From positions 18,658 through 82,657 of the forward strand of contig NZ_JACAGN010000011.1 in the NCBI RefSeq assembly GCF_030324495.1: DNA of 64,000 nucleotides, given 5' to 3'. Shown here piece by piece: positions 16,256-25,453 of the stretch. Below the pieces are notes generated by a model that saw only the letters and a program-made list of their open reading frames with translations, had not been told where the DNA came from and ran no database searches. Position 1 is the stretch's first letter. Each line of letters begins with the position of its first letter. The stretch is from Myroides sp. 1354 (GTDB lineage Bacteria; Bacteroidota; Bacteroidia; Flavobacteriales; Flavobacteriaceae). A program made the position numbers and the translations under genes.

Positions 16256-16633
16256 GTGAAAAGAAAAATAGCTGTTTTTTTTATGCTTATGTTTCTGATT
16301 TCAACAACTGAATTTGGTCAGCTGTTGAAGTTTCCTTTGCTTGTAGAGCATTATATTGAACACAAAGGATTAAATCCGGATTTGAGTGTTTGGGGATTTT
16401 TGCAAATCCACTATGACAACAACCACAAAGAAGATGGAGATCCCACCGATGAGAAACTGCCTTTTGTTTCCCACGCTCCCATTATTCACCTTGTGGCCAT
16501 AACACCTCCTACGGTATTAAAAATTGATCGCGTTAAAATTCCAACGAATAATACGCAAGTGGAAAATTTTCACGATGCTGCTTTTGAGAGTAGCTTCTTA
16601 TCCTCTATTTGGCAACCGCCGAAATACTGTTAA
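16256..16633 (+). CDS. Small exported histidine-rich protein upstream of the metal efflux genes
   Basis: A 125-residue protein starting with GTG; an ATG nine codons later is an alternative. The first ~22 residues form a signal-like hydrophobic stretch, AVFFMLMFLISTTEFGQLL. The mature part is short and contains many histidines (HYIEH, IHYDNNHK, SHAPIIHL), consistent with metal contact. I recall similar small proteins placed ahead of CusA/CzcA genes in other Bacteroidota; no function is established. It precedes the RND gene by 214 bp, in the same direction. Confidence 0.7.
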   Translation: MKRKIAVFFMLMFLISTTEFGQLLKFPLLVEHYIEHKGLNPDLSVWGFLQIHYDNNHKEDGDPTDEKLPFVSHAPIIHLVAITPPTVLKIDRVKIPTNNTQVENFHDAAFESSFLSSIWQPPKYC

Positions 16634-16847
16634 TACATCACCCTTTTCCTCGTGCTGTAAAAATAGCGCGTGGTTCTTATCGTATTTATGTATCAACTCA
16701 ACAGCAGTATTCATCTAATAGTGCGCGATTCTACATTACCCCTTAGTTATTTTCTCATCAAACCTCTTGTTTATTGAGACCTAGCGCTTGTGGTTGTATT
16801 TCGTTTGCCACGGGTTAATGCTTGTTGTAGAGCATAACAACAGTATT

Positions 16848-19800
16848 ATGTTAAATAAAATCATTGAATATTCTGTAAAGAATAAACTCATCATAGGCCT
16901 AATGGTACTTGGCCTCATTGGAATTGGTATTTTTCAAATGACAAAATTACCGATTGATGCAGTACCCGATATCACAGACAACCAAGTGCAAGTTATCACG
17001 GTAGCACCTAATTATGGAGCAACGGATATTGAGCGTTTAGTTACTTTTCCCATCGAACAAGCCAATAGCAATATTCCTGGAATGAAAAGTATTCGAAGCT
17101 TTTCTCGCTTCGGGCTGTCTTTAATCACCATTGTATTTGAAGAAGACGTGGATATTTATTGGGCCCGCCAACAGGTAGGCGAACGTTTACAACAAGTGCA
17201 AAATGACATCCCCAAAGAAGTAGGACAACCAGAATTGGGACCTATTTCCACTGGATTAGGAGAAATCTATCAATACGTTGTTCGCCCAGAACCTGGCTAT
17301 GAGAAACAATTCGATCTAACGGAATTGAGATCGATTCAAGATTGGATTGTTCGCCGCCAGTTAATTGCTGTAAAAGGAGTCGCAGAAGTAAGCAGTTTTG
17401 GAGGAAAATTAAAACAATATGAAATCGCCATTAACCCCAATCAACTAGATGCCAATGGCCTGACCATCAAAGATGTTTTTGATGCCCTCAATCAAAACAA
17501 TGAAAATACAGGAGGAGCCTATATTGAAAAAGGCCCCACAGTTTTATACATTCGCTCTGAAGGGTTAATAGGCACAGTGGAAGACATTGAAAATATTGCC
17601 ATTACTTCCAAAAATAGCGAATTTCCAATTCTCATTCGCGATATTGCGACCGTACAAATCGGACACGCGACCCGTTATGGTGCCATGACCTACAATGACC
17701 AAGGTGAAGTGGCTGGAGGTATTGTGATGATGCTAAAAGGAGAAAACAGCAACAACGTCATACAAGACGTCAAAGCACGTGTTGCTGAAATTCAGAAATC
17801 TTTGCCGAAAGGAGTCGTAATTGAACCTTTCTTAGACCGAACTAAGATGGTAAATAACGCCATTGGCACCGTAGAAACTAATTTATTAGAAGGGGCATTA
17901 ATTGTCGTTTTAGTCTTGGTTTTATTTTTAGGGAACTTCCGTGCAGGATTATTAGTAGCTTCTATTATTCCTTTAGCCATGTTGTTCGCTATTTCCATGA
18001 TGAATCTATTTGGTGTAAGCGGAAATTTAATGAGTTTGGGTGCGTTAGACTTTGGATTAATCATCGATGGAGCCGTCATCATTGTAGAAGCCGTCCTCCA
18101 TCAATTTAGTCACAACAATAAATTCAAGGAAAAAGTATTGCTCAAACAAGAGGAAATGAACCAAACTGTCGTGCAATCAGCGTCAAAAATGATGAATAGC
18201 GCAGTATTTGGACAGATTATTATCCTCATTGTATACATTCCTATTTTAACCTTACAAGGAATCGAGGGAAAAATGTTTAAACCCATGGCCCAAACCGTAG
18301 CTTTTGCTTTATTGGGTGCCTTTCTACTTTCCTTGACTTATGTTCCGATGATGAGCTCCTTGATCTTAAGTCGAAAAGTGAGTACAAAACCTAATTTTGC
18401 CGATCGTTTTATGGCTAAATTGGAAAAAGTATATCAAAACGCCTTGGTCAAAGTATTGGAAATTCCCAAAACCATTTATACCATTGTTGCCCTATTATTT
18501 ATCAGTGCCATTTATATCCTTTCCACTTTAGGAGGCGAGTTTATCCCTTCTTTAGAAGAGGGTGATTTTGCTGTGGATACCAAAGTATTAAACGGAAGTA
18601 ATCTGACGACAACCATAGAAAGTACACAAAAAGCCGTACATATTTTAGTGACTCAATTTCCAGAAGTAGAAAAAGTAGTAACCAAAATTGGAAATAGTGA
18701 AGTTCCTACTGATCCGATGCCGATGGAAGCGGGAGATATGATGGTTATCCTCAAAGACAAAAAAGAATGGACCTCAGCTTCTTCCTTTCCTGAATTGGCT
18801 GAAAAGATGACCCTTGCACTAGAAGAAGTACCTGGTATTACCGTTGGTTTTCAATTTCCCGTACAAATGCGATTCAATGAATTAATGACAGGGGCTCGAC
18901 AAGACGTTGTAGTCAAAGTATTTGGGGATAATCTCGATACACTCGCTTCAACGGCTAGTCAAATTGGACAAATTATCAACACCATCCCAGGTGCAGCCAA
19001 CCTTTATGTGGAACCCATCACAGGAATGCCACAATTGTTAATTGAATATGACCGCGCTGCCATTGCTCGTCATCGTTTATCCATTAGTGAGGTTAATACT
19101 ATTGTCAATACTTCTTTAGCGGGACAAAGCGCTGGAATGGTATACGAAGGCGAAAAAAGATTTGACGTTGTGGTGCGTATGAATGAGAAAAGTAAAAAAG
19201 ACATTCAACAAATCCGCAACATATTAATTCCAACTCCATCAGGCGCTCAGATTCCATTGAGTCAATTAGCCCATGTGGATATCAAAGAAGGTCCAAATCA
19301 AATTCAACGCGAAAATGCCCAGCGTCGTATTTTTGTCGGCTTCAATGTCAAAGGACGAGACGTTCAAAGTATTGTAGAAGAATTGCAACAAAAAGTAGAT
19401 GCTAAAATAACCTTACCCACAGGGTATCGCATTACCTATGGCGGTCAATTTGAAAATCTAAACGAAGCCAAAGAACGCTTAGCCATTGCTGTACCATTAG
19501 CCTTAGTTTTAATTTTTGTTTTATTGTTCTTCGCTTTCCGAGACATCAAAGAATGCTTAATGATTTTCACGGCTATTCCCCTTTCTATCATTGGAGGAGT
19601 ATTTCTACTTGCCTTGAGAGGTATGCCCTTTAGTATCAGTGCGGGTGTTGGTTTTATTGCCTTGTTTGGTGTAGCTGTATTAAATGGGATTGTGTTAATT
19701 GCCGAATTCAACCGATTGCAAAAATCGGGAATTACCAATATTGTGTATGTGGTCGTTCGCGGTGCAAAGAGTCGATTGCGTCCCGTATTGATGACCGCTT

Positions 19801-21206
19801 CTGTTGCCTCGTTTGGATTCTTGCCTATGGCCTTGAGCAATGGAGCCGGAGCAGAAGTACAACGCCCTCTAGCTACCGTTGTCATTGGAGGATTAATTCT
19901 AGCCACTTTCTTAACTTTATTTATTTTGCCTTTATTATACATCACCTTTGAACAAAAGCTTAACTTTTCTTTCTTTAAAAAGAAAAAAGCCATTACCCTA
20001 GCAGCGACAATAGCATTGTTGCTCTTCACAAACAGTCAATCCTTCGCTCAGACACCTATTTCGTTGAATGAAGCTATTGATCGAGCTATGGCCAACAACC
20101 ACGCCATTCGAACGGAACAACTGCGTTCAGACTTCGCTAAGGCCTTTATCCACACCGCAACGGATATTCCACAAACAACCATAGCAGGCGAGTTTGGACA
20201 AATTAACGGTCCGTATACCGATAATAAATTTAGTGTTAGTCAAGATATTGCCTTTCCTACCATTTACAATAGACAAAAAAAGGTATACCAAAAAACATGG
20301 CAGAAAAGCATTTTTGACCTTGAACTCAAAACCGTTGAAATCAAAAAAGAAGTAACCCAAAGCTTTTTCGATTACTTCTATTGGAAAGAGAAAGAACAAT
20401 TACTGCATCAAGCCGATAGTATGTATACCTCCTTCTACACTAAAGCTACTTTGCGCTTTAAAAAAGGGGAAAGTACCATATTGGAACAGACCACGGCCAA
20501 AAATCAGTTGATCAAAATCCAAATGCAACTCGCTGAGATTGCACAAACGAAAAGCTTAGCGCAATTGCAATTGAAATACTTACTCAATACAGAGGAGGAT
20601 TTACTTCCAATACTAGAAGAAAATAAAGTAGAATTACTGGGATTAGAACAAGATTTGGATCAAAATCCACAGTTAAAAATCGCAGAGCAAAATAACGAAA
20701 TTGCCCATGCACAAACCCGATTGGAGCGATCAAAATTGTTACCTACCCTTCAACTGACTTACAACAACAGCAGTTTTATGGGATTAGCCGCGAATGATGT
20801 ATACTACAATCGCCAAGATCGCTTTCACGCCTTTCAGGTTGGCTTAACCTTACCGCTTTTTGACTTCGGACAAAAGGGAAGGATTCGCGCCTCCAAAGAA
20901 GCAGAAAAAGTAGCGGAAGCAGAATTTACCCTGACAAAACAAAAGGTTATCAACCGTTATCAACAATTGTTGATAAACCTAACAAATAGTCAACAAGTAT
21001 TGGCAAGTTATGAACAACAAGCACCGAAAGGAGCTGATGTTATCATGAAAACGGCAGAATTACAGTTCGTCAATGGGGAAATCAACTACTTAGAGTATGT
21101 TCTTTTAACCAATCAAGCCCTAGAACTGTTAAGCAATTACTTTGACGCCTTGAAAGCGTACAATGACACCGTCATCCAAATCAATTATCTAACTTCAAAC
21201 AATTAG
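16848..21206 (+). CDS. Heavy-metal efflux RND pump fused to a TolC-like outer-membrane factor
   Basis: A 1452-residue fusion. Residues 1 to ~1040 form a CusA/CzcA-type RND transporter (HME family). An N-terminal helix is followed by periplasmic loops, and the second membrane block carries DFGLIIDGAVIIVEA, the charged proton-relay motif of metal RND pumps. The C-terminal helices end in LFILPLLYITFEQ. Residues ~1044-1067 are a lysine-rich, hydrophobic stretch ending SQSFA, resembling an internal signal peptide with cleavage before Q1068. Residues ~1070-1452 are an outer-membrane efflux protein with long coiled-coil helices. The first three codon positions considered (TTG/ATG upstream) add an atypical leader, so the ATG at 16848 is used. 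The metal (Cu/Ag versus Zn/Co/Cd) is not certain. Confidence 0.93.
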   Translation: MLNKIIEYSVKNKLIIGLMVLGLIGIGIFQMTKLPIDAVPDITDNQVQVITVAPNYGATDIERLVTFPIEQANSNIPGMKSIRSFSRFGLSLITIVFEEDVDIYWARQQVGERLQQVQNDIPKEVGQPELGPISTGLGEIYQYVVRPEPGYEKQFDLTELRSIQDWIVRRQLIAVKGVAEVSSFGGKLKQYEIAINPNQLDANGLTIKDVFDALNQNNENTGGAYIEKGPTVLYIRSEGLIGTVEDIENIAITSKNSEFPILIRDIATVQIGHATRYGAMTYNDQGEVAGGIVMMLKGENSNNVIQDVKARVAEIQKSLPKGVVIEPFLDRTKMVNNAIGTVETNLLEGALIVVLVLVLFLGNFRAGLLVASIIPLAMLFAISMMNLFGVSGNLMSLGALDFGLIIDGAVIIVEAVLHQFSHNNKFKEKVLLKQEEMNQTVVQSASKMMNSAVFGQIIILIVYIPILTLQGIEGKMFKPMAQTVAFALLGAFLLSLTYVPMMSSLILSRKVSTKPNFADRFMAKLEKVYQNALVKVLEIPKTIYTIVALLFISAIYILSTLGGEFIPSLEEGDFAVDTKVLNGSNLTTTIESTQKAVHILVTQFPEVEKVVTKIGNSEVPTDPMPMEAGDMMVILKDKKEWTSASSFPELAEKMTLALEEVPGITVGFQFPVQMRFNELMTGARQDVVVKVFGDNLDTLASTASQIGQIINTIPGAANLYVEPITGMPQLLIEYDRAAIARHRLSISEVNTIVNTSLAGQSAGMVYEGEKRFDVVVRMNEKSKKDIQQIRNILIPTPSGAQIPLSQLAHVDIKEGPNQIQRENAQRRIFVGFNVKGRDVQSIVEELQQKVDAKITLPTGYRITYGGQFENLNEAKERLAIAVPLALVLIFVLLFFAFRDIKECLMIFTAIPLSIIGGVFLLALRGMPFSISAGVGFIALFGVAVLNGIVLIAEFNRLQKSGITNIVYVVVRGAKSRLRPVLMTASVASFGFLPMALSNGAGAEVQRPLATVVIGGLILATFLTLFILPLLYITFEQKLNFSFFKKKKAITLAATIALLLFTNSQSFAQTPISLNEAIDRAMANNHAIRTEQLRSDFAKAFIHTATDIPQTTIAGEFGQINGPYTDNKFSVSQDIAFPTIYNRQKKVYQKTWQKSIFDLELKTVEIKKEVTQSFFDYFYWKEKEQLLHQADSMYTSFYTKATLRFKKGESTILEQTTAKNQLIKIQMQLAEIAQTKSLAQLQLKYLLNTEEDLLPILEENKVELLGLEQDLDQNPQLKIAEQNNEIAHAQTRLERSKLLPTLQLTYNNSSFMGLAANDVYYNRQDRFHAFQVGLTLPLFDFGQKGRIRASKEAEKVAEAEFTLTKQKVINRYQQLLINLTNSQQVLASYEQQAPKGADVIMKTAELQFVNGEINYLEYVLLTNQALELLSNYFDALKAYNDTVIQINYLTSNN

Positions 21207-21210
21207 TATC

Positions 21211-22374
21211 ATGTCTATCTTATATAAAACTATCCGTCCTTTTTCTCTTGCAGCACTGGGTTTTCTCCTATCTACTGCCTTTGTTCAATGCAAGGGAAAT
21301 GAAACCACCACAGAAGAAGTAGTCGTTCAGGAAGAAACAGATATTGTACAATTAACAGACGCTCAACTGAAACACGTGGAGCTAGAAACTACAAAAATTC
21401 AGGAGCACACCATCGCAACCGTTTTAAAATTAAACGGAAAAATTGACGTTCCCCCTCAAAATTTAATCTCCGTGACTAATCCTTTGGGCGGCTACGTAAA
21501 ACAAACGAAATTAATGCCAGGTATGCACATCAAAAAAGGGGAGCAAATTGCCATCATGGAAGATCCTCGTTATATTGAATTGCAACAAAACTACCTAATT
21601 GCCAAAGACAAATATGAATTTGCGAAGTTGGACTACCAACGTCAAAAAGACCTGAATGCGAGTCAAGCAAGCAGTGACAAAGTTATGCAACAAGCCCAAG
21701 CAGAAATGAATGCACAGCGCATTGCCATGAATGCACTAGGGCAACAATTGAGCTTGATTAATATCAATCCCTCGACCTTAACACACAATTCCATCAGTCG
21801 ATCCATTGCTATTTACAGTCCGATTAATGGTTTTGTGAGTAATACTTATGTCAACATTGGAAAATATGTAACCCCCTCGGATGTGATGTTTGAACTGATT
21901 GACCCTTCAGATATCCATTTAAATTTGAAAGTGTATGAAAAGGATTTAGATAAATTAGAAGTAGGACAACGCGTGGTGAGTTTCACCAACAACAATCCTG
22001 CGAAAAAATACGAAGGAGAAATTGTACTAATTAGCATGGATGTCAATACAGAAGGAACATCAGAAGTACACTGTCATTTCGAGAATTTTGAAAAGAACCT
22101 TTTACCAGGGATGTATATGAATGCGGAAATTGACACCCATTCTTCCTTAACCAAAGCACTACCAGAGGAAAGTGTGGTTTACTTTGAAGGCAAACACTTC
22201 ATTTTTGTTGAAACGGGTAAACAAACCTATCAACTAACCGCTGTAGAAGTTGGAGAAACAGAAAACGGTTTCACAGCTATTCTCAATGCGGATGCATTAA
22301 CCAATAAAACTATCGTTTCAAAAGGCGCTTATACGCTATTAATGAAACTCCGAAATACAGAAGAAGAAGAATAA
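21211..22374 (+). CDS. RND efflux periplasmic adaptor (CusB/CzcB-like), probable lipoprotein
   Basis: A 387-residue membrane-fusion protein. The signal stretch ends at a lipobox-like TAFVQC, so it is probably lipid-anchored in the periplasm. It has the adaptor order. A half-lipoyl segment (SVTNPLGGYVKQT...MPGMHIKKGEQIAIM) comes first, then an alpha-hairpin (about 125-175). The second lipoyl half (IYSPINGFVSNTYVNIGKYV) is followed by the beta-barrel and membrane-proximal domains. It starts 4 bp after the pump gene, so the two are co-transcribed. Together with the fusion they supply a full tripartite pump. Confidence 0.93.
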   Translation: MSILYKTIRPFSLAALGFLLSTAFVQCKGNETTTEEVVVQEETDIVQLTDAQLKHVELETTKIQEHTIATVLKLNGKIDVPPQNLISVTNPLGGYVKQTKLMPGMHIKKGEQIAIMEDPRYIELQQNYLIAKDKYEFAKLDYQRQKDLNASQASSDKVMQQAQAEMNAQRIAMNALGQQLSLININPSTLTHNSISRSIAIYSPINGFVSNTYVNIGKYVTPSDVMFELIDPSDIHLNLKVYEKDLDKLEVGQRVVSFTNNNPAKKYEGEIVLISMDVNTEGTSEVHCHFENFEKNLLPGMYMNAEIDTHSSLTKALPEESVVYFEGKHFIFVETGKQTYQLTAVEVGETENGFTAILNADALTNKTIVSKGAYTLLMKLRNTEEEE

Positions 22375-22377
22375 ACT

Positions 22378-22406
22378 AAAAAGTCCAGCACATGCTGGAC
22401 TTTTTT
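22378..22406. terminator. Bidirectional terminator
   Basis: AAAAAGTCCAGCA / TGCTGGACTTTTTT, a nearly perfect stem. It serves the efflux operon on the plus strand and the convergent lipoprotein gene on the minus strand. Confidence 0.85.
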
Positions 22407-22812
22407 ATGGTTTTATCGTACAATAAATAATTTCAGAACAATCCCCTCCTTTGACCACAACCTCAAATTTGAGCGCTGTATCTCCATAATAGGGATTGGT
22501 ACGCACAACTAGTCTTCCATCTCCTACTTTTTGAACCGTATAATTGGAGGTTCCATAACTCTCTACACTGCGTTCTTCGTACATATACCCCTCATCTCCT
22601 ACTTGTCCAATTTGAACTTTTTGAATGATGTGATAGGGTTTAGGATTAACATCTACCAATTCTTCTCCTCCCGTATTGGGAAAAGTCAGGTACCTGCGGC
22701 TAACCTGGGTTGATCCTTTGCATTTGGAAGAATCGCGATCCCACCACTCTACACAAGCGGAAGATAATCCCGCACAAACAAGAGCGATGAAAATTACTTT
22801 ATTTTTTTTCAT
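22405..22812 (-). CDS. Small hypothetical lipoprotein
   Basis: A 135-residue protein of unknown function. The signal peptide ends in GLSSAC, with C20 the predicted lipidated residue. The mature part has a beta-rich look, with LTFPNTGGEELVDV and a closing VVVKGGDCSEIIYCTIKP. This layout recalls small BACON-like or immunoglobulin-like domains of Bacteroidota lipoproteins, but I cannot confirm it. Besides the lipid Cys, four more cysteines could form disulfides. I start at MKKNK; a codon five residues earlier is also possible. It is convergent with the efflux operon. Confidence 0.75.
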   Translation of the reverse strand: MKKNKVIFIALVCAGLSSACVEWWDRDSSKCKGSTQVSRRYLTFPNTGGEELVDVNPKPYHIIQKVQIGQVGDEGYMYEERSVESYGTSNYTVQKVGDGRLVVRTNPYYGDTALKFEVVVKGGDCSEIIYCTIKP

Positions 22813-23022
22813 TTTGGTTTTGATCAAAAGCGCTCAAAAATAAGTCAATTTGAAGTAAAAAAACAAGGAACCTCAAATAATGGTTCTGCTTTTCTTATTT
22901 TTGTTCAACTAAAGGGCTAACTCCAAAAAGCAATGCTGCATTTGTTGTTTGCTACTTGCACTTATCCTTGAAAAAGTAAGGCATCACATTCATTTTTTAT
23001 CCATTATTTTAAACTTCTAACT

Positions 23023-23763
23023 ATGTACAACTACTTTAGCAGTATCCTTCTACTTCTATTCACTTCTTTCGTTTATCCCCAATCAGACAAATTAAAGATT
23101 GAAAAACTCAATGACCATATGTATGTGTATACAACCTATCAAGAGTTCAAAGGAGTAGAATACTCATCCAATGCGTTGTACATCGTAACTGATGAAGGGG
23201 TTATTCTCTTGGATACACCTTGGGACAAAACCCAATATCAACCCTTAGTGGATCATATTAGAACGCAACACCACAAAGAAATTAAATGGGTAATTACCAC
23301 ACACTTTCACGAGGACCGTTCGGGAGGTTTAGCGTATTTCAACGAGGCAGGTGCAGAAACGTATACGTATGCCCTAACGAATGAAATTCTAGGACAGCGC
23401 AAGGAACCTCAAGCTACTTTTACATTTGGCAAAGAGAAAACCTTTACCTTGGGCAACGAAAAACTAACCGTTTATTTTTTAGGAGAAGGACACAGTAAAG
23501 ACAATACGGTAATCTGGTTTCCCAAAGAAAAAGTTTTATATGGAGGTTGTTTAATCAAAAGTGCAGAAGCAACCACCATTGGCAATATAGAAGACGGCAA
23601 TACAGCAGCTTGGCCTCAGACAATCAACGAAGTAAAACGCAAGTTTAAAAAAGCTAAAGTTATTATTCCAGGACATGATGCTTGGAATCAAGCAGGTCAT
23701 ATTGAAAATACGGAACGCATCTTAGCGGCCTATCATGCACAAAAATTAAAAAATAACAAGTAA
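23023..23763 (+). CDS. bla: Subclass B1 metallo-beta-lactamase (MUS/TUS-like)
   Basis: A 246-residue secreted zinc hydrolase that opens beta-lactam rings, carbapenems included for this class. A signal peptide covers about residues 1-19 (LLLLFTSFVYPQ). The zinc ligands of subclass B1 are all present: H94, H96 and D98 in HFHEDR; H157 in GEGHSKDN; C176 in GGCLIK; and H218 in PGHD. The N-terminal half of the fold is marked by GVILLDTPWD. Resident B1 enzymes named MUS and TUS are known in Myroides. That resemblance is the main reason for my genus guess, but the exact allele cannot be named by eye. The gene stands alone, with no mobile element next to it. Confidence 0.93.
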   Translation: MYNYFSSILLLLFTSFVYPQSDKLKIEKLNDHMYVYTTYQEFKGVEYSSNALYIVTDEGVILLDTPWDKTQYQPLVDHIRTQHHKEIKWVITTHFHEDRSGGLAYFNEAGAETYTYALTNEILGQRKEPQATFTFGKEKTFTLGNEKLTVYFLGEGHSKDNTVIWFPKEKVLYGGCLIKSAEATTIGNIEDGNTAAWPQTINEVKRKFKKAKVIIPGHDAWNQAGHIENTERILAAYHAQKLKNNK

Positions 23764-23783
23764 ATAGAATAGTAAACCCATAA

Positions 23784-23836
23784 ACTTAAGATTATTAACA
23801 GCAAATAGCTTGTGGTGAAGTTTTTAATCTTAAAGT
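23784..23836. promoter_or_regulatory. Inverted repeat upstream of glyS
   Basis: ACTTAAGATTA (23784-23794) and TAATCTTAAAGT (23825-23836) are inverted copies with one bulged base and a 30-nt spacer. The right arm lies just upstream of the glyS -7 box. It could be an operator, or a weak terminator for the beta-lactamase gene. Confidence 0.45.
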
Positions 23837-23843
23837 CTTTTAT

Positions 23844-23851
23844 TACTTTTG
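23844..23851 (+). promoter_or_regulatory. glyS promoter -7 element, implying a leaderless mRNA
   Basis: TACTTTTG ends four bases before the glyS ATG. With the element centred near -7, transcription would begin at or within a base or two of the start codon. Confidence 0.55.
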
Positions 23852-23855
23852 CACT

Positions 23856-25400
23856 ATGGCAAAACAAGATGATATTTTTAAGAATGTTATTTCGCATGCA
23901 AAAGAGTATGGATACATTTTTCCATCTAGCGAAATATACGATGGTTTAAGCGCAGTATATGACTATGCTCAAAACGGTGTAGAATTAAAGAGAAACATTA
24001 GAGAGTACTGGTGGAAATCCATGGTACAAATGCACGAAAATATTGTAGGAATTGATGCCTCAATCTTTATGCATCCAACCACTTGGAAGGCTTCAGGTCA
24101 CGTTGATGCATTCAATGATCCTTTAATTGACAACAAAGACAGTAAAAAGAGATATAGAGCAGACGTTTTAATTGAAGACTACTGTGAAAAATTACACCAA
24201 AAAGCATTAAAAGAAATTGAAAAAGCGAAAAAGCGCTTTGGAGAGTCTTTTGATGAGGAGCAATTTATTGCGACTAACCCACGTGTGGTAGAATACTACG
24301 CAAAGAAAAAAGAAATTTTAGAGCGCATGGCTCGCGGTTTAGATACGGGAGATTTAGCGGATGTAAAAGCCCTAATCGAAGAGTTGGAAATTGCGGATCC
24401 TGAAACAGGTTCTAAAAACTGGACCGAAGTACGTCAATTCAACTTGATGTTTGGTACAAAATTAGGAGCTTCTGCAGATACAGCGATGGATTTATACCTT
24501 CGTCCAGAAACAGCTCAAGGTATTTTCGTTAACTTCCTAAACGTTCAAAAAACAGGGCGTATGAAGATTCCTTTTGGTATCGCTCAAACAGGGAAGGCCT
24601 TCCGAAACGAAATCGTTGCTCGTCAGTTCATCTTCCGCATGCGTGAATTCGAACAGATGGAAATGCAATTCTTCGTGAAACCAGGAGAAGAAATGAAATA
24701 CTACGAGTATTGGAAAGATACGCGTTTAAAATGGCATTTATCGCTAGGTTTAGGAGCGGAAAACTACCGTTACCACGACCATGAAAAATTAGCACACTAT
24801 GCCAATGCTGCTACTGATATTGAATTCAACTTCCCATTCGGATTTAAAGAATTAGAAGGAATTCACTCCCGTACAGATTTCGATTTAAAAGCACACGAAC
24901 AATTCTCTGGTAAGAAATTGCAGTTCTTTGACAACGAAACGAACTCTTCTTATGTTCCTTATGTAGTAGAAACATCAGTAGGATTGGATCGTATGTTCTT
25001 ATCTGTATTCTCAAAATCACTTCAAGAAGAAACACTTGAAGATGGAACAACGAGAACGGTATTGAAATTACCTGCGGTATTAGCCCCAACTAAAGCGGCA
25101 ATCTTCCCTCTAGTGAAAAAAGATGGTTTACCAGAAATCGCACAGGAGATTATTGAAGACTTGAAATGGGATTTCAACGTAGCTTACGATGAAAAAGATG
25201 CAGTAGGGCGTCGTTACCGCCGTGCGGATGCTTTGGGTACTCCTTTCTGTATTACAGTGGATCACCAAACCCTAGAAGATAAAACGGTTACAATTCGCCA
25301 CAGAGATACGATGAAACAAGATCGCGTTGCAATTGCTGATCTTCGAAACATCATCAACGAAGAAGTGTCGATGAAAAACTGGTTAAAGAAAATGATGTAA
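23856..25400 (+). CDS. glyS: Glycine--tRNA ligase
   Basis: A 514-residue class II aminoacyl-tRNA synthetase that charges tRNA-Gly in the cytoplasm. It is the homodimeric (eukaryote/archaea-like) type rather than the two-subunit GlyQ/GlyS type. Visible motifs are EYWWKSMVQ, RPETAQGIFVNF, GKAFRNEI, REFEQMEMQFF and the motif-3 region SVGLDRMFLSV, followed by an anticodon-binding domain starting LPAVLAPTKAAIFPL. Some databases use glyQS for this form. It is monocistronic: its own promoter lies immediately upstream and a strong terminator follows. Confidence 0.97.
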   Translation: MAKQDDIFKNVISHAKEYGYIFPSSEIYDGLSAVYDYAQNGVELKRNIREYWWKSMVQMHENIVGIDASIFMHPTTWKASGHVDAFNDPLIDNKDSKKRYRADVLIEDYCEKLHQKALKEIEKAKKRFGESFDEEQFIATNPRVVEYYAKKKEILERMARGLDTGDLADVKALIEELEIADPETGSKNWTEVRQFNLMFGTKLGASADTAMDLYLRPETAQGIFVNFLNVQKTGRMKIPFGIAQTGKAFRNEIVARQFIFRMREFEQMEMQFFVKPGEEMKYYEYWKDTRLKWHLSLGLGAENYRYHDHEKLAHYANAATDIEFNFPFGFKELEGIHSRTDFDLKAHEQFSGKKLQFFDNETNSSYVPYVVETSVGLDRMFLSVFSKSLQEETLEDGTTRTVLKLPAVLAPTKAAIFPLVKKDGLPEIAQEIIEDLKWDFNVAYDEKDAVGRRYRRADALGTPFCITVDHQTLEDKTVTIRHRDTMKQDRVAIADLRNIINEEVSMKNWLKKMM

Positions 25401-25405
25401 TACAT

Positions 25406-25446
25406 ATAAAACGAGGGTATCCACAAGATAACCCTCGTTTTTTTTA
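25406..25446. terminator. Terminator after glyS
   Basis: ACGAGGGT-AT / AT-AACCCTCGT followed by a long T run; it may also serve the convergent lipoprotein gene. Confidence 0.87.
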
Positions 25447-25453
25447 TTATCAT

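Noticed and set aside
19445..20029. 194-codon open frame on the minus strand inside the RND gene
   Set aside because: It is a shadow of a well-supported membrane protein gene. Its composition (many N, K, P, T) is that of an antisense frame, and it has no motif.
23761..23855. T-box leader for glyS
   Set aside because: The predicted transcription start is at the ATG, no T-box sequence or specifier loop is visible, and T-boxes are not expected in this phylum.
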